From the NCBI GenBank assembly GCA_910583835.1, contig CAJTYM010000017.1, positions 10,438 through 74,437 of the forward strand: a stretch of 64,000 nucleotides of DNA. Direction: 5' to 3'. Position numbers and translations under genes: made by a program. Positions 31,980-41,215 of this stretch are shown one piece after another. This DNA is from an uncultured Lachnospiraceae bacterium (GTDB taxonomy: Bacteria > Bacillota > Clostridia > Lachnospirales > Lachnospiraceae). Below the pieces are notes generated by a model. The model did no database searches. It was not told where the DNA came from and saw nothing but the letters and a program-made list of their open reading frames with translations. Each line of letters starts with the position of its first letter. The stretch's first letter is position 1.

Positions 31980-34853
31980 ATGGCAGCAAAGCCTAAGAAT
32001 ACCAAAAACAAAAAAGGAGCGGCAGTGTCTTTCCAGAGCGAGGTGGCTCTTCTGCTGATTCTGGCCGTATGCATCATTTGGTTTATCAGCCATTTTGGAA
32101 TTGGCGGTTTTGTGGGAGAGAAGATCAGCAGCCTCAGCTTTGGGCTTTTTGGGATGATGTCTTACCTTGTCCCGGTCTGCTTTTTTGTGGGGGCAGCTTT
32201 TTTTATCTCGAACCGCGACAATGGCATTGCCATCATTAAATTAGTGGCTGGAGCGCTGTTCGTGTCATTTCTCTGCCTGTTCGTGGAATTGGTGGTGGGG
32301 AGCCAGGGAAGTTATTCCGTCAAAGATTCCTTTGCATATGCGGTGGAACATAAGAATGGAGGGGGCGCATTGGGAGGGCTGTTAGCGTTTCTGTTGTGCC
32401 CGGCAATCGGTAAGGCCGGCGCGTACGTCTTAGATGTGATTGTGCTGATAATCTCCCTGGTACTCCTGACGGAACGTTCTTTCTTGGGCGGGCTGAAGAA
32501 GGGCAGCCGTAAGGTATACGATACAGCGCGGGAAGATGCCGTGCGGCGCAAAGGAGAACGTGAAATGCGCCGTGAGGAGAGAGAAGACCGCCAGGAATTG
32601 CGGGAGCTGCGCCAATCAGAGAAAGAGGAGCGCAAGAGAGAGCGTGAAATGCGCCGGGCAGAAAAAGAAGACCGTCAGGAACAGCGGGAAAGCCGCAGGA
32701 GAGGACAGAAATTACAGAAAAAGGAACAGGAACAACGTGACGGGGAACAGGAACAGCGGCGTATGGACCGCAAAGTAGAAGGCGTGGTATTGGATACCAA
32801 GATTTATCCCGTTTCCAGGAAACGTTCGGATAACATCAGCGAGCTGAAACTGCCTGAGGAGGGATTGGGCGCAAAGCAGCGGGGAGCTGCGTTGGGAAGC
32901 CAATCTTCTGGAACAGGTGGGCAAAGTGTGTTTGCGGAACCCATAGTAGTGGAAAAGGTACATAGGAAACCAATCTCCATGCCCAGGGTATCAGGGGCAA
33001 GTGAAGGGGAATTCGCCATGCCGGAAGCAGCGATGGCAAACGGAACGGAATTTGCTATGCCGGAAGCAGTGATGGGAGAGGAAGCGCCATTTGCCGTGCC
33101 GGAAGTGGCGGTGGCAGAAGAAGCGCCATTCGTTATACCGGAAGCAGCGATGGCAAACGGAACGGAATTCGCCGTGCCGGCAGCGCCTGTGGCAGAAGAA
33201 GCTCATCTTCCCCGGTCAGGGGCAGCGATGGCAAGTGGCAGAAATACAAGTGAGCCGGAGATGGAAGCAGGTGAAAATATCCCGGAAGTGGAGGAGGAAC
33301 TTCTGCAGACCGAAAGTACGCTTGCGGATGCGGCAAAGGAGATGCTGGCAGCCCCAGGCTCCGGACAGGGCAGTGCAGCCGTGGGTGCAGATTACATGTT
33401 CCCACCAATATCCCTGTTAAAGCCAGGAGATTCTGTACAGGGGGACAGCCGCCAGCACTTACAGGAGACGGCCATACAGCTGCAGCAGATACTGAAAAAC
33501 TTTGGCGTCAAAGTGACGATTTCCAATGTAAGCTGCGGCCCCACGGTCACGCGCTATGAACTGCAGCCGGAACTGGGCGTGAAGGTCAGCAAGATTGTCA
33601 ACCTTGCGGATGACATCAAGCTGAATCTGGCAGCGGCAGATATCCGTATCGAAGCGCCGATTCCAGGGAAAGCGGCAGTGGGAATCGAGGTGCCGAATAA
33701 GAAAAATGTGATGGTGCGTTTCCGGGAATTGGTGGAAGCGGAAGAATTCCAGAACCACAAATCAAGCATCTGCTTTACCGCCGGCAAGGATATCGGCGGA
33801 CAGGTAATTGTGGCGGATATTGCCAAGATGCCGCATCTTCTGATTGCCGGAGCTACCGGTTCCGGTAAGTCCGTCTGTATCAATACGATTATCATGAGTA
33901 TTTTGTATAAAGCCAACCCGGAGGACGTCAAGCTGATACTGATTGACCCCAAGGTGGTGGAACTGAGCGTGTACAATGGGATTCCCCATCTGTTCATCCC
34001 TGTGGTCACAGACCCCAAGAAAGCAGCAGGAGCGCTGCATTGGGCAGTGGCGGAGATGACAGACCGTTATCAGAAATTTGCCGATTACCAAGTGCGCGAT
34101 TTAAAGGGGTATAACCAGAAAGTGGAAGCCATCAAGGATGTGGATGATGAAATGAAGCCGAAGAAACTGCCGCAGATTGTGATTATTGTGGACGAGCTGG
34201 CAGATTTGATGATGGTGGCGCCGGGTGATGTGGAGGATGCCATCTGCCGTCTGGCACAGCTGGCAAGGGCAGCCGGCATCCATCTGATTATCGCTACCCA
34301 GCGTCCCTCTGTGGATGTCATTACCGGGCTGATTAAAGCAAATATGCCTTCCAGAATTGCTTTTTCCGTCTCTTCCGGTGTAGACTCAAGGACAATTCTT
34401 GATATGGTGGGGGCAGAGAAGCTGTTAGGCAACGGCGATATGCTCTTCTATCCTCAGGGTTACCAGAAGCCCCTCCGGGTACAGGGGCCTTTCGTGTCCG
34501 ATACGGAAGTGGAAGAAGTCGTTGATTTCCTCAAGAAGCAGAGCAGCGTGGTATATAACACGGAGATTGAAGAGAAGATGAACACCGTCTCCATTGCTGG
34601 CGGCGGTTCCGGTGGGGGCGGCAATGAGAAGGATGCCTATTTTATTGAGGCAGGAAAATTTGTCATCGAGAAAGAGAAAGGCTCTATCGGGATGCTCCAG
34701 CGGATGTTTAAAATCGGCTTCAACCGTGCAGCGAGGATTATGGACCAGCTGCAGGAAGCTGGGGTCGTTGGTCCCGAGGAGGGTACGAAACCGAGGAAGA
34801 TTCTCATGTCCATGGCAGAGTTTGAGGAATATAACCAAAATAATGAAAATTAG
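31980..34853 (+). CDS. ftsK: DNA translocase FtsK/SpoIIIE
   Basis: A 957-residue translocase that moves chromosome DNA through the division septum. The N-terminal third has four or five membrane helices (about residues 17-165). A very charged Arg/Glu stretch follows (about 175-270), then an acidic/hydrophobic linker with five 13-residue repeats (346-410). The motor (from about 480) has the alpha domain, Walker A GATGSGKS (around 622-629), Walker B IVIIVDELADLMM, RPSVDVITG and the C-terminal gamma winged helix (QRMFKIGFNRAARIMDQLQ) that reads KOPS/SRS sites. The ribosome site is TAGGAGGAAG. A hairpin-rich leader lies upstream. Confidence 0.96.
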   Translation: MAAKPKNTKNKKGAAVSFQSEVALLLILAVCIIWFISHFGIGGFVGEKISSLSFGLFGMMSYLVPVCFFVGAAFFISNRDNGIAIIKLVAGALFVSFLCLFVELVVGSQGSYSVKDSFAYAVEHKNGGGALGGLLAFLLCPAIGKAGAYVLDVIVLIISLVLLTERSFLGGLKKGSRKVYDTAREDAVRRKGEREMRREEREDRQELRELRQSEKEERKREREMRRAEKEDRQEQRESRRRGQKLQKKEQEQRDGEQEQRRMDRKVEGVVLDTKIYPVSRKRSDNISELKLPEEGLGAKQRGAALGSQSSGTGGQSVFAEPIVVEKVHRKPISMPRVSGASEGEFAMPEAAMANGTEFAMPEAVMGEEAPFAVPEVAVAEEAPFVIPEAAMANGTEFAVPAAPVAEEAHLPRSGAAMASGRNTSEPEMEAGENIPEVEEELLQTESTLADAAKEMLAAPGSGQGSAAVGADYMFPPISLLKPGDSVQGDSRQHLQETAIQLQQILKNFGVKVTISNVSCGPTVTRYELQPELGVKVSKIVNLADDIKLNLAAADIRIEAPIPGKAAVGIEVPNKKNVMVRFRELVEAEEFQNHKSSICFTAGKDIGGQVIVADIAKMPHLLIAGATGSGKSVCINTIIMSILYKANPEDVKLILIDPKVVELSVYNGIPHLFIPVVTDPKKAAGALHWAVAEMTDRYQKFADYQVRDLKGYNQKVEAIKDVDDEMKPKKLPQIVIIVDELADLMMVAPGDVEDAICRLAQLARAAGIHLIIATQRPSVDVITGLIKANMPSRIAFSVSSGVDSRTILDMVGAEKLLGNGDMLFYPQGYQKPLRVQGPFVSDTEVEEVVDFLKKQSSVVYNTEIEEKMNTVSIAGGGSGGGGNEKDAYFIEAGKFVIEKEKGSIGMLQRMFKIGFNRAARIMDQLQEAGVVGPEEGTKPRKILMSMAEFEEYNQNNEN
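33015..33209 (+). repeat. five tandem 39-bp repeats inside ftsK
   Basis: Five in-frame 13-codon units, of the form AMPEAAMANGTEF, AMPEAVMGEEAPF, AVPEVAVAEEAPF, VIPEAAMANGTEF, AVPAAPVAEEAHL. Units 1 and 4 are nearly the same in DNA. They lie in the non-conserved linker, so copy number can probably vary without loss of function. Confidence 0.85.
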
Positions 34854-34864
34854 GAGGACAACCG

Positions 34865-36535
34865 ATGAAAACAGACATTCAGATTGCACAGGAGGCAGAA
34901 ATGCTCCCCATCCGCGAAGTGGCAGCACAGCTTCAGATTGCAGAAGATGACCTGGAACTGTATGGAAAATACAAGGCTAAGCTGTCCGATGAACTGATGG
35001 AAAAAGTAAAAGATAACAAAGACGGCAAACTGATTCTGGTAACGGCCATCAACCCCACGCCGGCAGGTGAAGGGAAGACTACTACCAGTGTCGGTCTGGG
35101 AGAAGCGTTTGGCAAGATGGGCAAGAAAGCGGTGCTTGCGCTGCGTGAGCCTTCGTTGGGACCCTGTTTCGGCATCAAGGGCGGCGCTGCGGGCGGCGGC
35201 TATGCGCAGGTCGTTCCGATGGAGGATTTGAATCTGCATTTTACCGGGGACTTCCATGCCATCACCTCTGCCAATAACCTGCTTGCCGCCTTGCTGGACA
35301 ACCATATCCAACAGGGGAACGAGCTGCAGATTGACCCCAGGCAGGTTGTCTGGAAACGCTGCCTGGACATGAACGACCGGGTACTGCGCAATATTGTGGT
35401 AGGGCTTGGCAGCAAGATGGACGGCATGGTGCGGGAAGACCATTTTGTGATTACGGTAGCGTCTGAGATTATGGCAGTTCTCTGTCTGGCGGATGATATG
35501 GCAGATTTGAAAAAACGTCTGGGAAGAATGATTGTGGCATATAATTTTGCAGGTAAGCCGGTGACGGCTGATGATTTGCAGGCGACAGGCGCAATGGCGG
35601 CGCTCTTAAAGGATGCCCTGAAGCCCAATTTAATCCAGACCTTGGAGCATACGCCGGCAATTGTCCATGGAGGGCCGTTTGCCAATATTGCCCACGGCTG
35701 CAACAGTGTCCGCGCAACAAAGACAGCATTGAAGCTGGCAGATTATGTTGTGACGGAGGCAGGATTCGGCGCGGATTTGGGTGCGGAGAAGTTTCTTGAT
35801 ATCAAATGCCGCATGGCGGGGCTGAAGCCGGATGCAGTGGTGCTGGTGGCAACCGTACGGGCGTTGAAATATAATGGGGGCGTGCCCAAGGCGGAACTCT
35901 CCCAGGAGAATTTGGAGGCGTTGCAGAAAGGAATCGTCAATCTGGAGAAGCATATTGAGAATCTGCAGAAATTTGGCGTTCCGGTGGTTGTTACCTTGAA
36001 TTCCTTTATCACGGATACGCAGGCAGAGACAGATTATATTGAACATTTCTGTAAGGAGCGGGGATGTGAGTTTGCGCTCTCAGAGGTATGGGCGAAAGGC
36101 GGGGAGGGCGGAATTGCCCTGGCAGAAAAAGTGCTTGAGACCTTGGACAACAAGGAGAGCAATTTTAAGCCTATCTATGAGGATGGCTTATCTCTGACAG
36201 AGAAGATTGAGACTGTGGCAAAGGAAATCTATGGAGCAGATGGGGTAAGCTATTCCCCGGCTGCCGAGAAGGAGCTGAAACGAATTGAAGAGCTTGGCAT
36301 GGGGCATTTCCCAGTCTGCATGGCAAAGACACAGTATTCGCTGTCAGATGACCAGACGAAGCTCGGACGCCCGCAGGGATTTACCGTCAATGTCCGCGAA
36401 GTCTATGTGTCGGCAGGCGCAGGGTTCGTGGTGGCTGTTACCGGTGCAATCATGACGATGCCGGGCCTTGGCAGGACGCCGGCGGCATATGGGATCGATG
36501 TGGATGACAATGGAGTGATCACCGGATTGTTTTAA
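34865..36535 (+). CDS. fhs: formate-tetrahydrofolate ligase
   Basis: A 556-residue formyl-THF synthetase: formate + THF + ATP gives 10-formyl-THF, the entry of formate into one-carbon metabolism and the Wood-Ljungdahl methyl branch. Marks: the P-loop TPAGEGKTTTSVGLG, EPSLGPCFGIKGGAAGGGYAQVVPME, FTGDFHAI, and the C-terminal PGLGRTPAAYGIDVDDNG. It is followed at 80 bases by folD, giving a two-step formate to methylene-THF module. No other acetogenesis gene is in the window. Confidence 0.97.
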   Translation: MKTDIQIAQEAEMLPIREVAAQLQIAEDDLELYGKYKAKLSDELMEKVKDNKDGKLILVTAINPTPAGEGKTTTSVGLGEAFGKMGKKAVLALREPSLGPCFGIKGGAAGGGYAQVVPMEDLNLHFTGDFHAITSANNLLAALLDNHIQQGNELQIDPRQVVWKRCLDMNDRVLRNIVVGLGSKMDGMVREDHFVITVASEIMAVLCLADDMADLKKRLGRMIVAYNFAGKPVTADDLQATGAMAALLKDALKPNLIQTLEHTPAIVHGGPFANIAHGCNSVRATKTALKLADYVVTEAGFGADLGAEKFLDIKCRMAGLKPDAVVLVATVRALKYNGGVPKAELSQENLEALQKGIVNLEKHIENLQKFGVPVVVTLNSFITDTQAETDYIEHFCKERGCEFALSEVWAKGGEGGIALAEKVLETLDNKESNFKPIYEDGLSLTEKIETVAKEIYGADGVSYSPAAEKELKRIEELGMGHFPVCMAKTQYSLSDDQTKLGRPQGFTVNVREVYVSAGAGFVVAVTGAIMTMPGLGRTPAAYGIDVDDNGVITGLF

Positions 36536-36615
36536 TAACGCAGATTACGAATATTTGAAGGGTGCACTAAGGATAATCGCAGATACGGAGATTGGTTTAG
36601 AAAGGAAGAAGAGCC

Positions 36616-37458
36616 ATGGCGAAGATAATAGATGGGAAAAAGATTTCACAGCAGATAAAAGATGAGCTGAAAGAAAGGGTGGCAAAATTAAAAGAACAGG
36701 GCAAGACAGGAGCGCTGGCAGTGATTCAGGTGGGGCAGGACCCGGCATCCAGCGTCTATGTGAGGAATAAGAAAAATGCCTGTGCCTATATCGGAATTGA
36801 ATCCCTGGCGTATGAACTGCCTGAGGAGACAACCGAGGAAGAATTACTGAAGCTGATTGCAGAGCTGAATGGGAAAGAGCAGGTAAAGGGCATCCTGGTT
36901 CAGCTTCCGCTGCCAAAGCATATCTGTGAGGATAAAGTTATCCGGGCAATCAGCCCCAAGAAGGATGTAGACGGCTTCCATCCGCAGAGCGTGGGGGCGA
37001 TGACAATCGGCGAACCGGGATTTCTGTCCTGTACGCCGGCGGGCATTATCCAGCTTCTCAAACGTTCTGATGTGGAGATTGCCGGAAAGCATTGCGTGAT
37101 TATCGGCAGAAGCAATATTGTTGGCAAGCCAATGGCTCTTTTGATGCTCAGGGAGAATGCTACGGTGACAATCACCCATTCTAAGACGAGCAACCTCAAG
37201 GAAATCTGCCAGCAGGCAGATATCCTCATTGTGGCAATGGGCAAGCCGCAGTTTATCGGCGCAGAATATGTGAAGGAGGGCGCCGTGGTCATTGATGTGG
37301 GAATCCACCGCGATGAAAATAACAAACTGTGCGGGGACGTGAAATTTGCCGAAGCGGAATCACTTGCCTCTGCCATCACCCCGGTTCCGGGGGGCGTAGG
37401 GCCCATGACAATTGCAATGCTGATGAATAACTGTGTGCAGAGTATAGAAGAGGAATAA
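36616..37458 (+). CDS. folD: bifunctional methylenetetrahydrofolate dehydrogenase / methenyltetrahydrofolate cyclohydrolase
   Basis: A 280-residue FolD. The active-site YVRNKKNACAYIGI (Tyr and Lys of the YxxxK motif), ILVQLPLPKHI, DVDGFHPQSVG, the Rossmann GRSNIVGKPMALLML and the C-terminal PVPGGVGPMTIAMLMNN are all standard. It interconverts methylene- and formyl-THF with NADP. It follows fhs and precedes the zinc-ribbon/TPR gene by 2 bases. Confidence 0.97.
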   Translation: MAKIIDGKKISQQIKDELKERVAKLKEQGKTGALAVIQVGQDPASSVYVRNKKNACAYIGIESLAYELPEETTEEELLKLIAELNGKEQVKGILVQLPLPKHICEDKVIRAISPKKDVDGFHPQSVGAMTIGEPGFLSCTPAGIIQLLKRSDVEIAGKHCVIIGRSNIVGKPMALLMLRENATVTITHSKTSNLKEICQQADILIVAMGKPQFIGAEYVKEGAVVIDVGIHRDENNKLCGDVKFAEAESLASAITPVPGGVGPMTIAMLMNNCVQSIEEE

Positions 37459-37460
37459 GA

Positions 37461-38687
37461 ATGAAGTGTGCAAATTGTGGCGCAGAGATTAAAGTAGGAT
37501 GTATCTACTGCTCTGTTTGTGGAAAAGAGGCACAGATTGTATCCGATTACAATTTGCTGGAAGATGATTTTCTCCGAGATATGTTAAAAGAGCGCGAGGA
37601 AAAAATTCGTGGGGAAGCTGCCAGGAAGGCCCCCGTCAAAGAGACAAAAGAGGAAGGCCATAGTGCAAAGACGCGCACACAGGAAGCCCCAAATGGCAGA
37701 CGTGGGCAGGAGGAATCCAGAAATGGCAAACAGAAACGCAGGGTCAAAAAACGGATTATTTTTGCTGTCTCGTCCATTGTTCTGCTGGTTGTTTTAATTG
37801 TGGCGATAGTCCTGATGGTCAGGCATAGCAGGGAGAACTCCTATGATTATCAGATGGAACAGGCAAAGATTTGCCTGGAGGATAAGAATTACAGGGCGGC
37901 GGAGGAATATGTGGTACGTGCACTGGAGTTAGAAGGGGACAGCCTGGAAGCAAAGCTTCTTTTGGCAGATATTTATGTTCTGCGGGGAGAGGAAGGCAAG
38001 GCAGTTACACTTCTAGAAGAAGTGTGTCGTGAACATACGGATAATCAGGAGGCGTATCAGAAATTGATTGACCTCTATGCAGATAAGAAGGATTATGAGA
38101 GTATCCGCAAACTAAGCGAAAAGAGCGAGGATGAAGATGTTCAGGAACTGTTTATAAAGTATTTCCCCCAGATTCCGCAATTTGACAGTGAGGAAGGGGT
38201 TTACACAGAGGAATTTTCTGTGGGAATCTCAGCCGGGGAAGGAGACAGCATTTATTATACGTTGGATGGCGCTGACCCCAGGCAAGGGAAGGAATATCAA
38301 GGTCCGATTCCCATTGGGCCAGGAGAAAATGTGCGGATTCGTGCCATTGCCAGAAATGAATATGAACTTTACAGTGATGAGGTTGAGGGAGAATTTCAGG
38401 TAGAACTTCAGAAACCGGAGAAACCCAGGGTGTCGCCATGTGGCGGAAGTTTCTATGAGGCGCAGGATATCACGGTGACAGTGCCAGAAGGGTGCAAGGC
38501 ATATTATACATGGGACGGCACAACGCCTAATACCAGTTCTTCCCAGTATACAAAGCCCCTGACCATACCAGAGGGAAATAATATCCTGTCATTGATTGTG
38601 GTGAATGAACATGGCATGAGTTCCGATGTGCAAAAATGCAATTATATCTATATGCCGACAACGCAGAACCCCATGGGTCCAGAATAG
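37461..38687 (+). CDS. zinc-ribbon, single-TM, TPR and chitobiase-type repeat protein
   Basis: A 408-residue protein. An N-terminal zinc ribbon (CANCGAEI...CSVCGKE, residues 3-22) is followed by a charged linker, one membrane helix (about 100-121; IIFAVSSIVLLVVLIVAIVLM), a TPR-like region (about 130-230) and two chitobiase/beta-hexosaminidase C-terminal-like repeats (SIYYTLDGADP about 260-270 and AYYTWDGTTPN about 348-358). The zinc ribbon should be cytoplasmic and the rest outside. Function is unknown; binding of wall or glycan is a guess. It starts right after folD and runs close to pheA. Confidence 0.8.
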   Translation: MKCANCGAEIKVGCIYCSVCGKEAQIVSDYNLLEDDFLRDMLKEREEKIRGEAARKAPVKETKEEGHSAKTRTQEAPNGRRGQEESRNGKQKRRVKKRIIFAVSSIVLLVVLIVAIVLMVRHSRENSYDYQMEQAKICLEDKNYRAAEEYVVRALELEGDSLEAKLLLADIYVLRGEEGKAVTLLEEVCREHTDNQEAYQKLIDLYADKKDYESIRKLSEKSEDEDVQELFIKYFPQIPQFDSEEGVYTEEFSVGISAGEGDSIYYTLDGADPRQGKEYQGPIPIGPGENVRIRAIARNEYELYSDEVEGEFQVELQKPEKPRVSPCGGSFYEAQDITVTVPEGCKAYYTWDGTTPNTSSSQYTKPLTIPEGNNILSLIVVNEHGMSSDVQKCNYIYMPTTQNPMGPE

Positions 38688-38746
38688 ATATGGCAAATGG
38701 CAGGATAATTTGCCGTTTACGATACAATAGGAAAGGGATGTGCCTG

Positions 38747-39874
38747 ATGAAAGACTTAAAGCAAATCCGCGAGGAGATAGATGAGATAGACAGCCAGATA
38801 GTCAGCCTGTACGAGAAACGGATGCAGCGGACCACGGAGGTTGCAGAATATAAGATTTCCGTGGGCAAACAGGTGCTGGACAGGCAGAGGGAGCAAGAAA
38901 AGCTGCAAAGAGTAAAAGGACAGGCCCAAGAGGACAACCGTTTTGGTGTAGGAGAGCTGTTTGAACAGATTATGGCAATGAGCAGAAAGCGCCAATACCA
39001 ACTGCTGCAGCAGTCTGGGCAGGCACAGGAGCTGGGATTTGAGGAAGTGGAGGAACTTCCCTTTTACACCAAACGGATTGTCTACCAGGGAACGGAAGGG
39101 GCATACAGCCAGCTGGCGATGAAGGCCTATTTCGGGGACGGTACCGAGGGGTATCACGTAGAGACCTGGCGCGATGCCATGGAAGCGATACGGAGCGGGG
39201 AAGCGGATTATGCAGTGCTTCCCATTGAGAATTCTTCTGCCGGTATTGTGGGTGAGAATTTTGACTTAATGCTGGAATATGACAATTATATTGTGGCGGA
39301 GAAGACGATTAAGATTGAACATGCCCTGCTGGGGCTTCCCGATGCGGAACTTTCGGATATCCGAACGGTTTATTCCCATCCCCAGGCGCTGATGCAGAGC
39401 GTGGATTTCCTCAATGAGCATAAGGAATGGGAGAGGGTTCCGGTGAAGAATACTGCCGTTGCTGCCAAACAGGTGGTAGGGGAACAGAGGAAGGATGGGG
39501 CGGCGATTGCCAGCGAGGTGACAGCCGGCATCTATGGGCTCAAGATACTTAAAGACCATATCAATTACAGTGAAGAGAACAGTACGCGCTTTATCATTGT
39601 CGGTGGCAGGAAGCTCAGGCTTAAAGGGGCGGATAAGGTAAGCATCTGTTTTGAGGTTTCCCATGAAAGCGGTTCGCTGTACCGGATGCTCTCGCACTTC
39701 ATGTTTAACAACCTGAACATGGTAAAGATTGAATCCAGACCCATTAAGGACAAGAGCTTTGAGTACCGTTTTTTTGTGGATTTGGAAGGTGATTTGGGCG
39801 AAGGATCCATGCAGAACGCTTTGAAAGGGCTGTTGGAAGAAGCGCTTTATGTGAAAGTGCTGGGAAATTATTAA
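38747..39874 (+). CDS. pheA: bifunctional chorismate mutase / prephenate dehydratase
   Basis: About 375 residues. An N-terminal AroQ chorismate mutase helix bundle (about 1-85; LKQIREEIDEIDSQIVSLYEKRM) is fused to prephenate dehydratase (about 110-285; YQGTEGAYSQLA, VLPIENSSAG, NSTRFIIV) and a C-terminal ACT domain (about 295-370; SGSLYRMLSHF, ESRPIKDKSFEYRFFVDLEG), where phenylalanine feedback acts. It makes phenylpyruvate. ATG 38747 has AGGAAAGGG about 9 bases upstream; ATG 38738 lies too close to it. Confidence 0.95.
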   Translation: MKDLKQIREEIDEIDSQIVSLYEKRMQRTTEVAEYKISVGKQVLDRQREQEKLQRVKGQAQEDNRFGVGELFEQIMAMSRKRQYQLLQQSGQAQELGFEEVEELPFYTKRIVYQGTEGAYSQLAMKAYFGDGTEGYHVETWRDAMEAIRSGEADYAVLPIENSSAGIVGENFDLMLEYDNYIVAEKTIKIEHALLGLPDAELSDIRTVYSHPQALMQSVDFLNEHKEWERVPVKNTAVAAKQVVGEQRKDGAAIASEVTAGIYGLKILKDHINYSEENSTRFIIVGGRKLRLKGADKVSICFEVSHESGSLYRMLSHFMFNNLNMVKIESRPIKDKSFEYRFFVDLEGDLGEGSMQNALKGLLEEALYVKVLGNY

Positions 39875-39890
39875 AGTGGGGGTCAGTTAG

Positions 39891-41198
39891 ATGGATAATA
39901 TGATATTGTATCGTTATTTGGAGCAGGAACATATTTTAGATGATATAACCTGGATTATGGAGAAATGCTGCTGTGATGCAGATGAGGAATGCGGCACTGA
40001 GGACGGCAGGTTTCCGGATTTTCAATCCATATGCTATTCGTTCTTCCATGAACTTGTGGAATTGTCAGCAAGCCATGGGTTTGAAGGAAATCTCTGGCAT
40101 AATTACCTGACATATCTGATGGTGAATAATGAGAATGCCTACAGTACGGCATGTGAAATCAGGGGGGCAGTTTCCGGCACCATCAATGAGCTGGCGAAGC
40201 ATGATTTTGCAATATTTAAGGAATTGTTCGCTCTTGATTTGGGTATGCTCAGCCGTAAACTTGAGATACCGGAACTTCGTCTGCTGGAAGACTACAAACG
40301 TTCTGACCACAGCGGAAAGGTGTTCAACCGCAGGATACGTGACCGTATCTGTGCCCTGAGCGTCCGTTTGGAACAGACCGGGACGGTTGAGGAATTCCAG
40401 GCGGAGGTCACGGAATTTTACCGGGAGTTCGGTGTTGGCAAGCTGGGGCTGCATAAGGCGTTTCGCATTGAACATGAAGGGCAGGGGGCAGAGATTGTCC
40501 CCATCACCAATATCGCCCATGTACATCTCTCAGATTTGGTGGGATATGAACTTGCCAAGCAGAAATTGGTTGACAATACCCTGGCTTTCGTGCAGGGGAA
40601 ACAGGCAAACAACTGTCTGTTGTTTGGGGATGCCGGAACCGGTAAGTCCAGCAGTATCAAAGCGATTATCAATCAATATTACGACCAGGGACTGCGCATG
40701 ATTGAGGTTTATAAGCATCAGTTTCAGGATTTAAACTCTGTAATTTCCCAAATTAAGAATCGCAATTACAAATTTATCATATATATGGATGACCTGTCTT
40801 TTGAGGAATTTGAGATTGAGTATAAATATCTCAAGGCGGTGATTGAAGGCGGATTGGAAAAGAAGCCGGACAATGTGCTGATTTACGCAACGTCAAACCG
40901 CAGGCATCTTGTGCGGGAAAAGTTCAGCGATAAGCAGGAGCGGGATGATGAGCTCCATACGAATGATACCGTGCAGGAGAAATTGTCCTTGGTGGCAAGG
41001 TTTGGGGTGACCATTTATTTTGGGGCGCCGGATAAGAAGGAGTACCATAATATCGTAAAAAGCCTGGCAGAGACGAGCCATATCCAGTTAAGCGAGCAGG
41101 AACTTCTCTTGGAGGCGGACCGCTGGGAACTGAATCATGGCGGGCGTTCGGGAAGGACGGCACAGCAGTTTATCAATTATCTGTTGGGAAAAGAATAA
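39891..41198 (+). CDS. DUF815 AAA+ ATPase
   Basis: A 435-residue protein. An N-terminal helical region (about 1-190) is followed by a P-loop ATPase of the DUF815 family: Walker A LLFGDAGTGKSSS (around residues 243-255), Walker B IIYMDDLSFEEFE (around 297-305), and YATSNRRHLVREKFSD as sensor region. DUF815 proteins are widespread in Firmicutes and Proteobacteria with no firm function. Spacing to pheA and the Ppx-like gene (about 17 bases each) suggests a common transcript. Confidence 0.85.
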   Translation: MDNMILYRYLEQEHILDDITWIMEKCCCDADEECGTEDGRFPDFQSICYSFFHELVELSASHGFEGNLWHNYLTYLMVNNENAYSTACEIRGAVSGTINELAKHDFAIFKELFALDLGMLSRKLEIPELRLLEDYKRSDHSGKVFNRRIRDRICALSVRLEQTGTVEEFQAEVTEFYREFGVGKLGLHKAFRIEHEGQGAEIVPITNIAHVHLSDLVGYELAKQKLVDNTLAFVQGKQANNCLLFGDAGTGKSSSIKAIINQYYDQGLRMIEVYKHQFQDLNSVISQIKNRNYKFIIYMDDLSFEEFEIEYKYLKAVIEGGLEKKPDNVLIYATSNRRHLVREKFSDKQERDDELHTNDTVQEKLSLVARFGVTIYFGAPDKKEYHNIVKSLAETSHIQLSEQELLLEADRWELNHGGRSGRTAQQFINYLLGKE

Positions 41199-41215
41199 AG
41201 TGGGAAGGTGAAGCT

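Noticed and set aside
33015..33209. CRISPR-like repeat array
   Set aside because: The repeats are contiguous, in frame and protein-coding, with no spacers.
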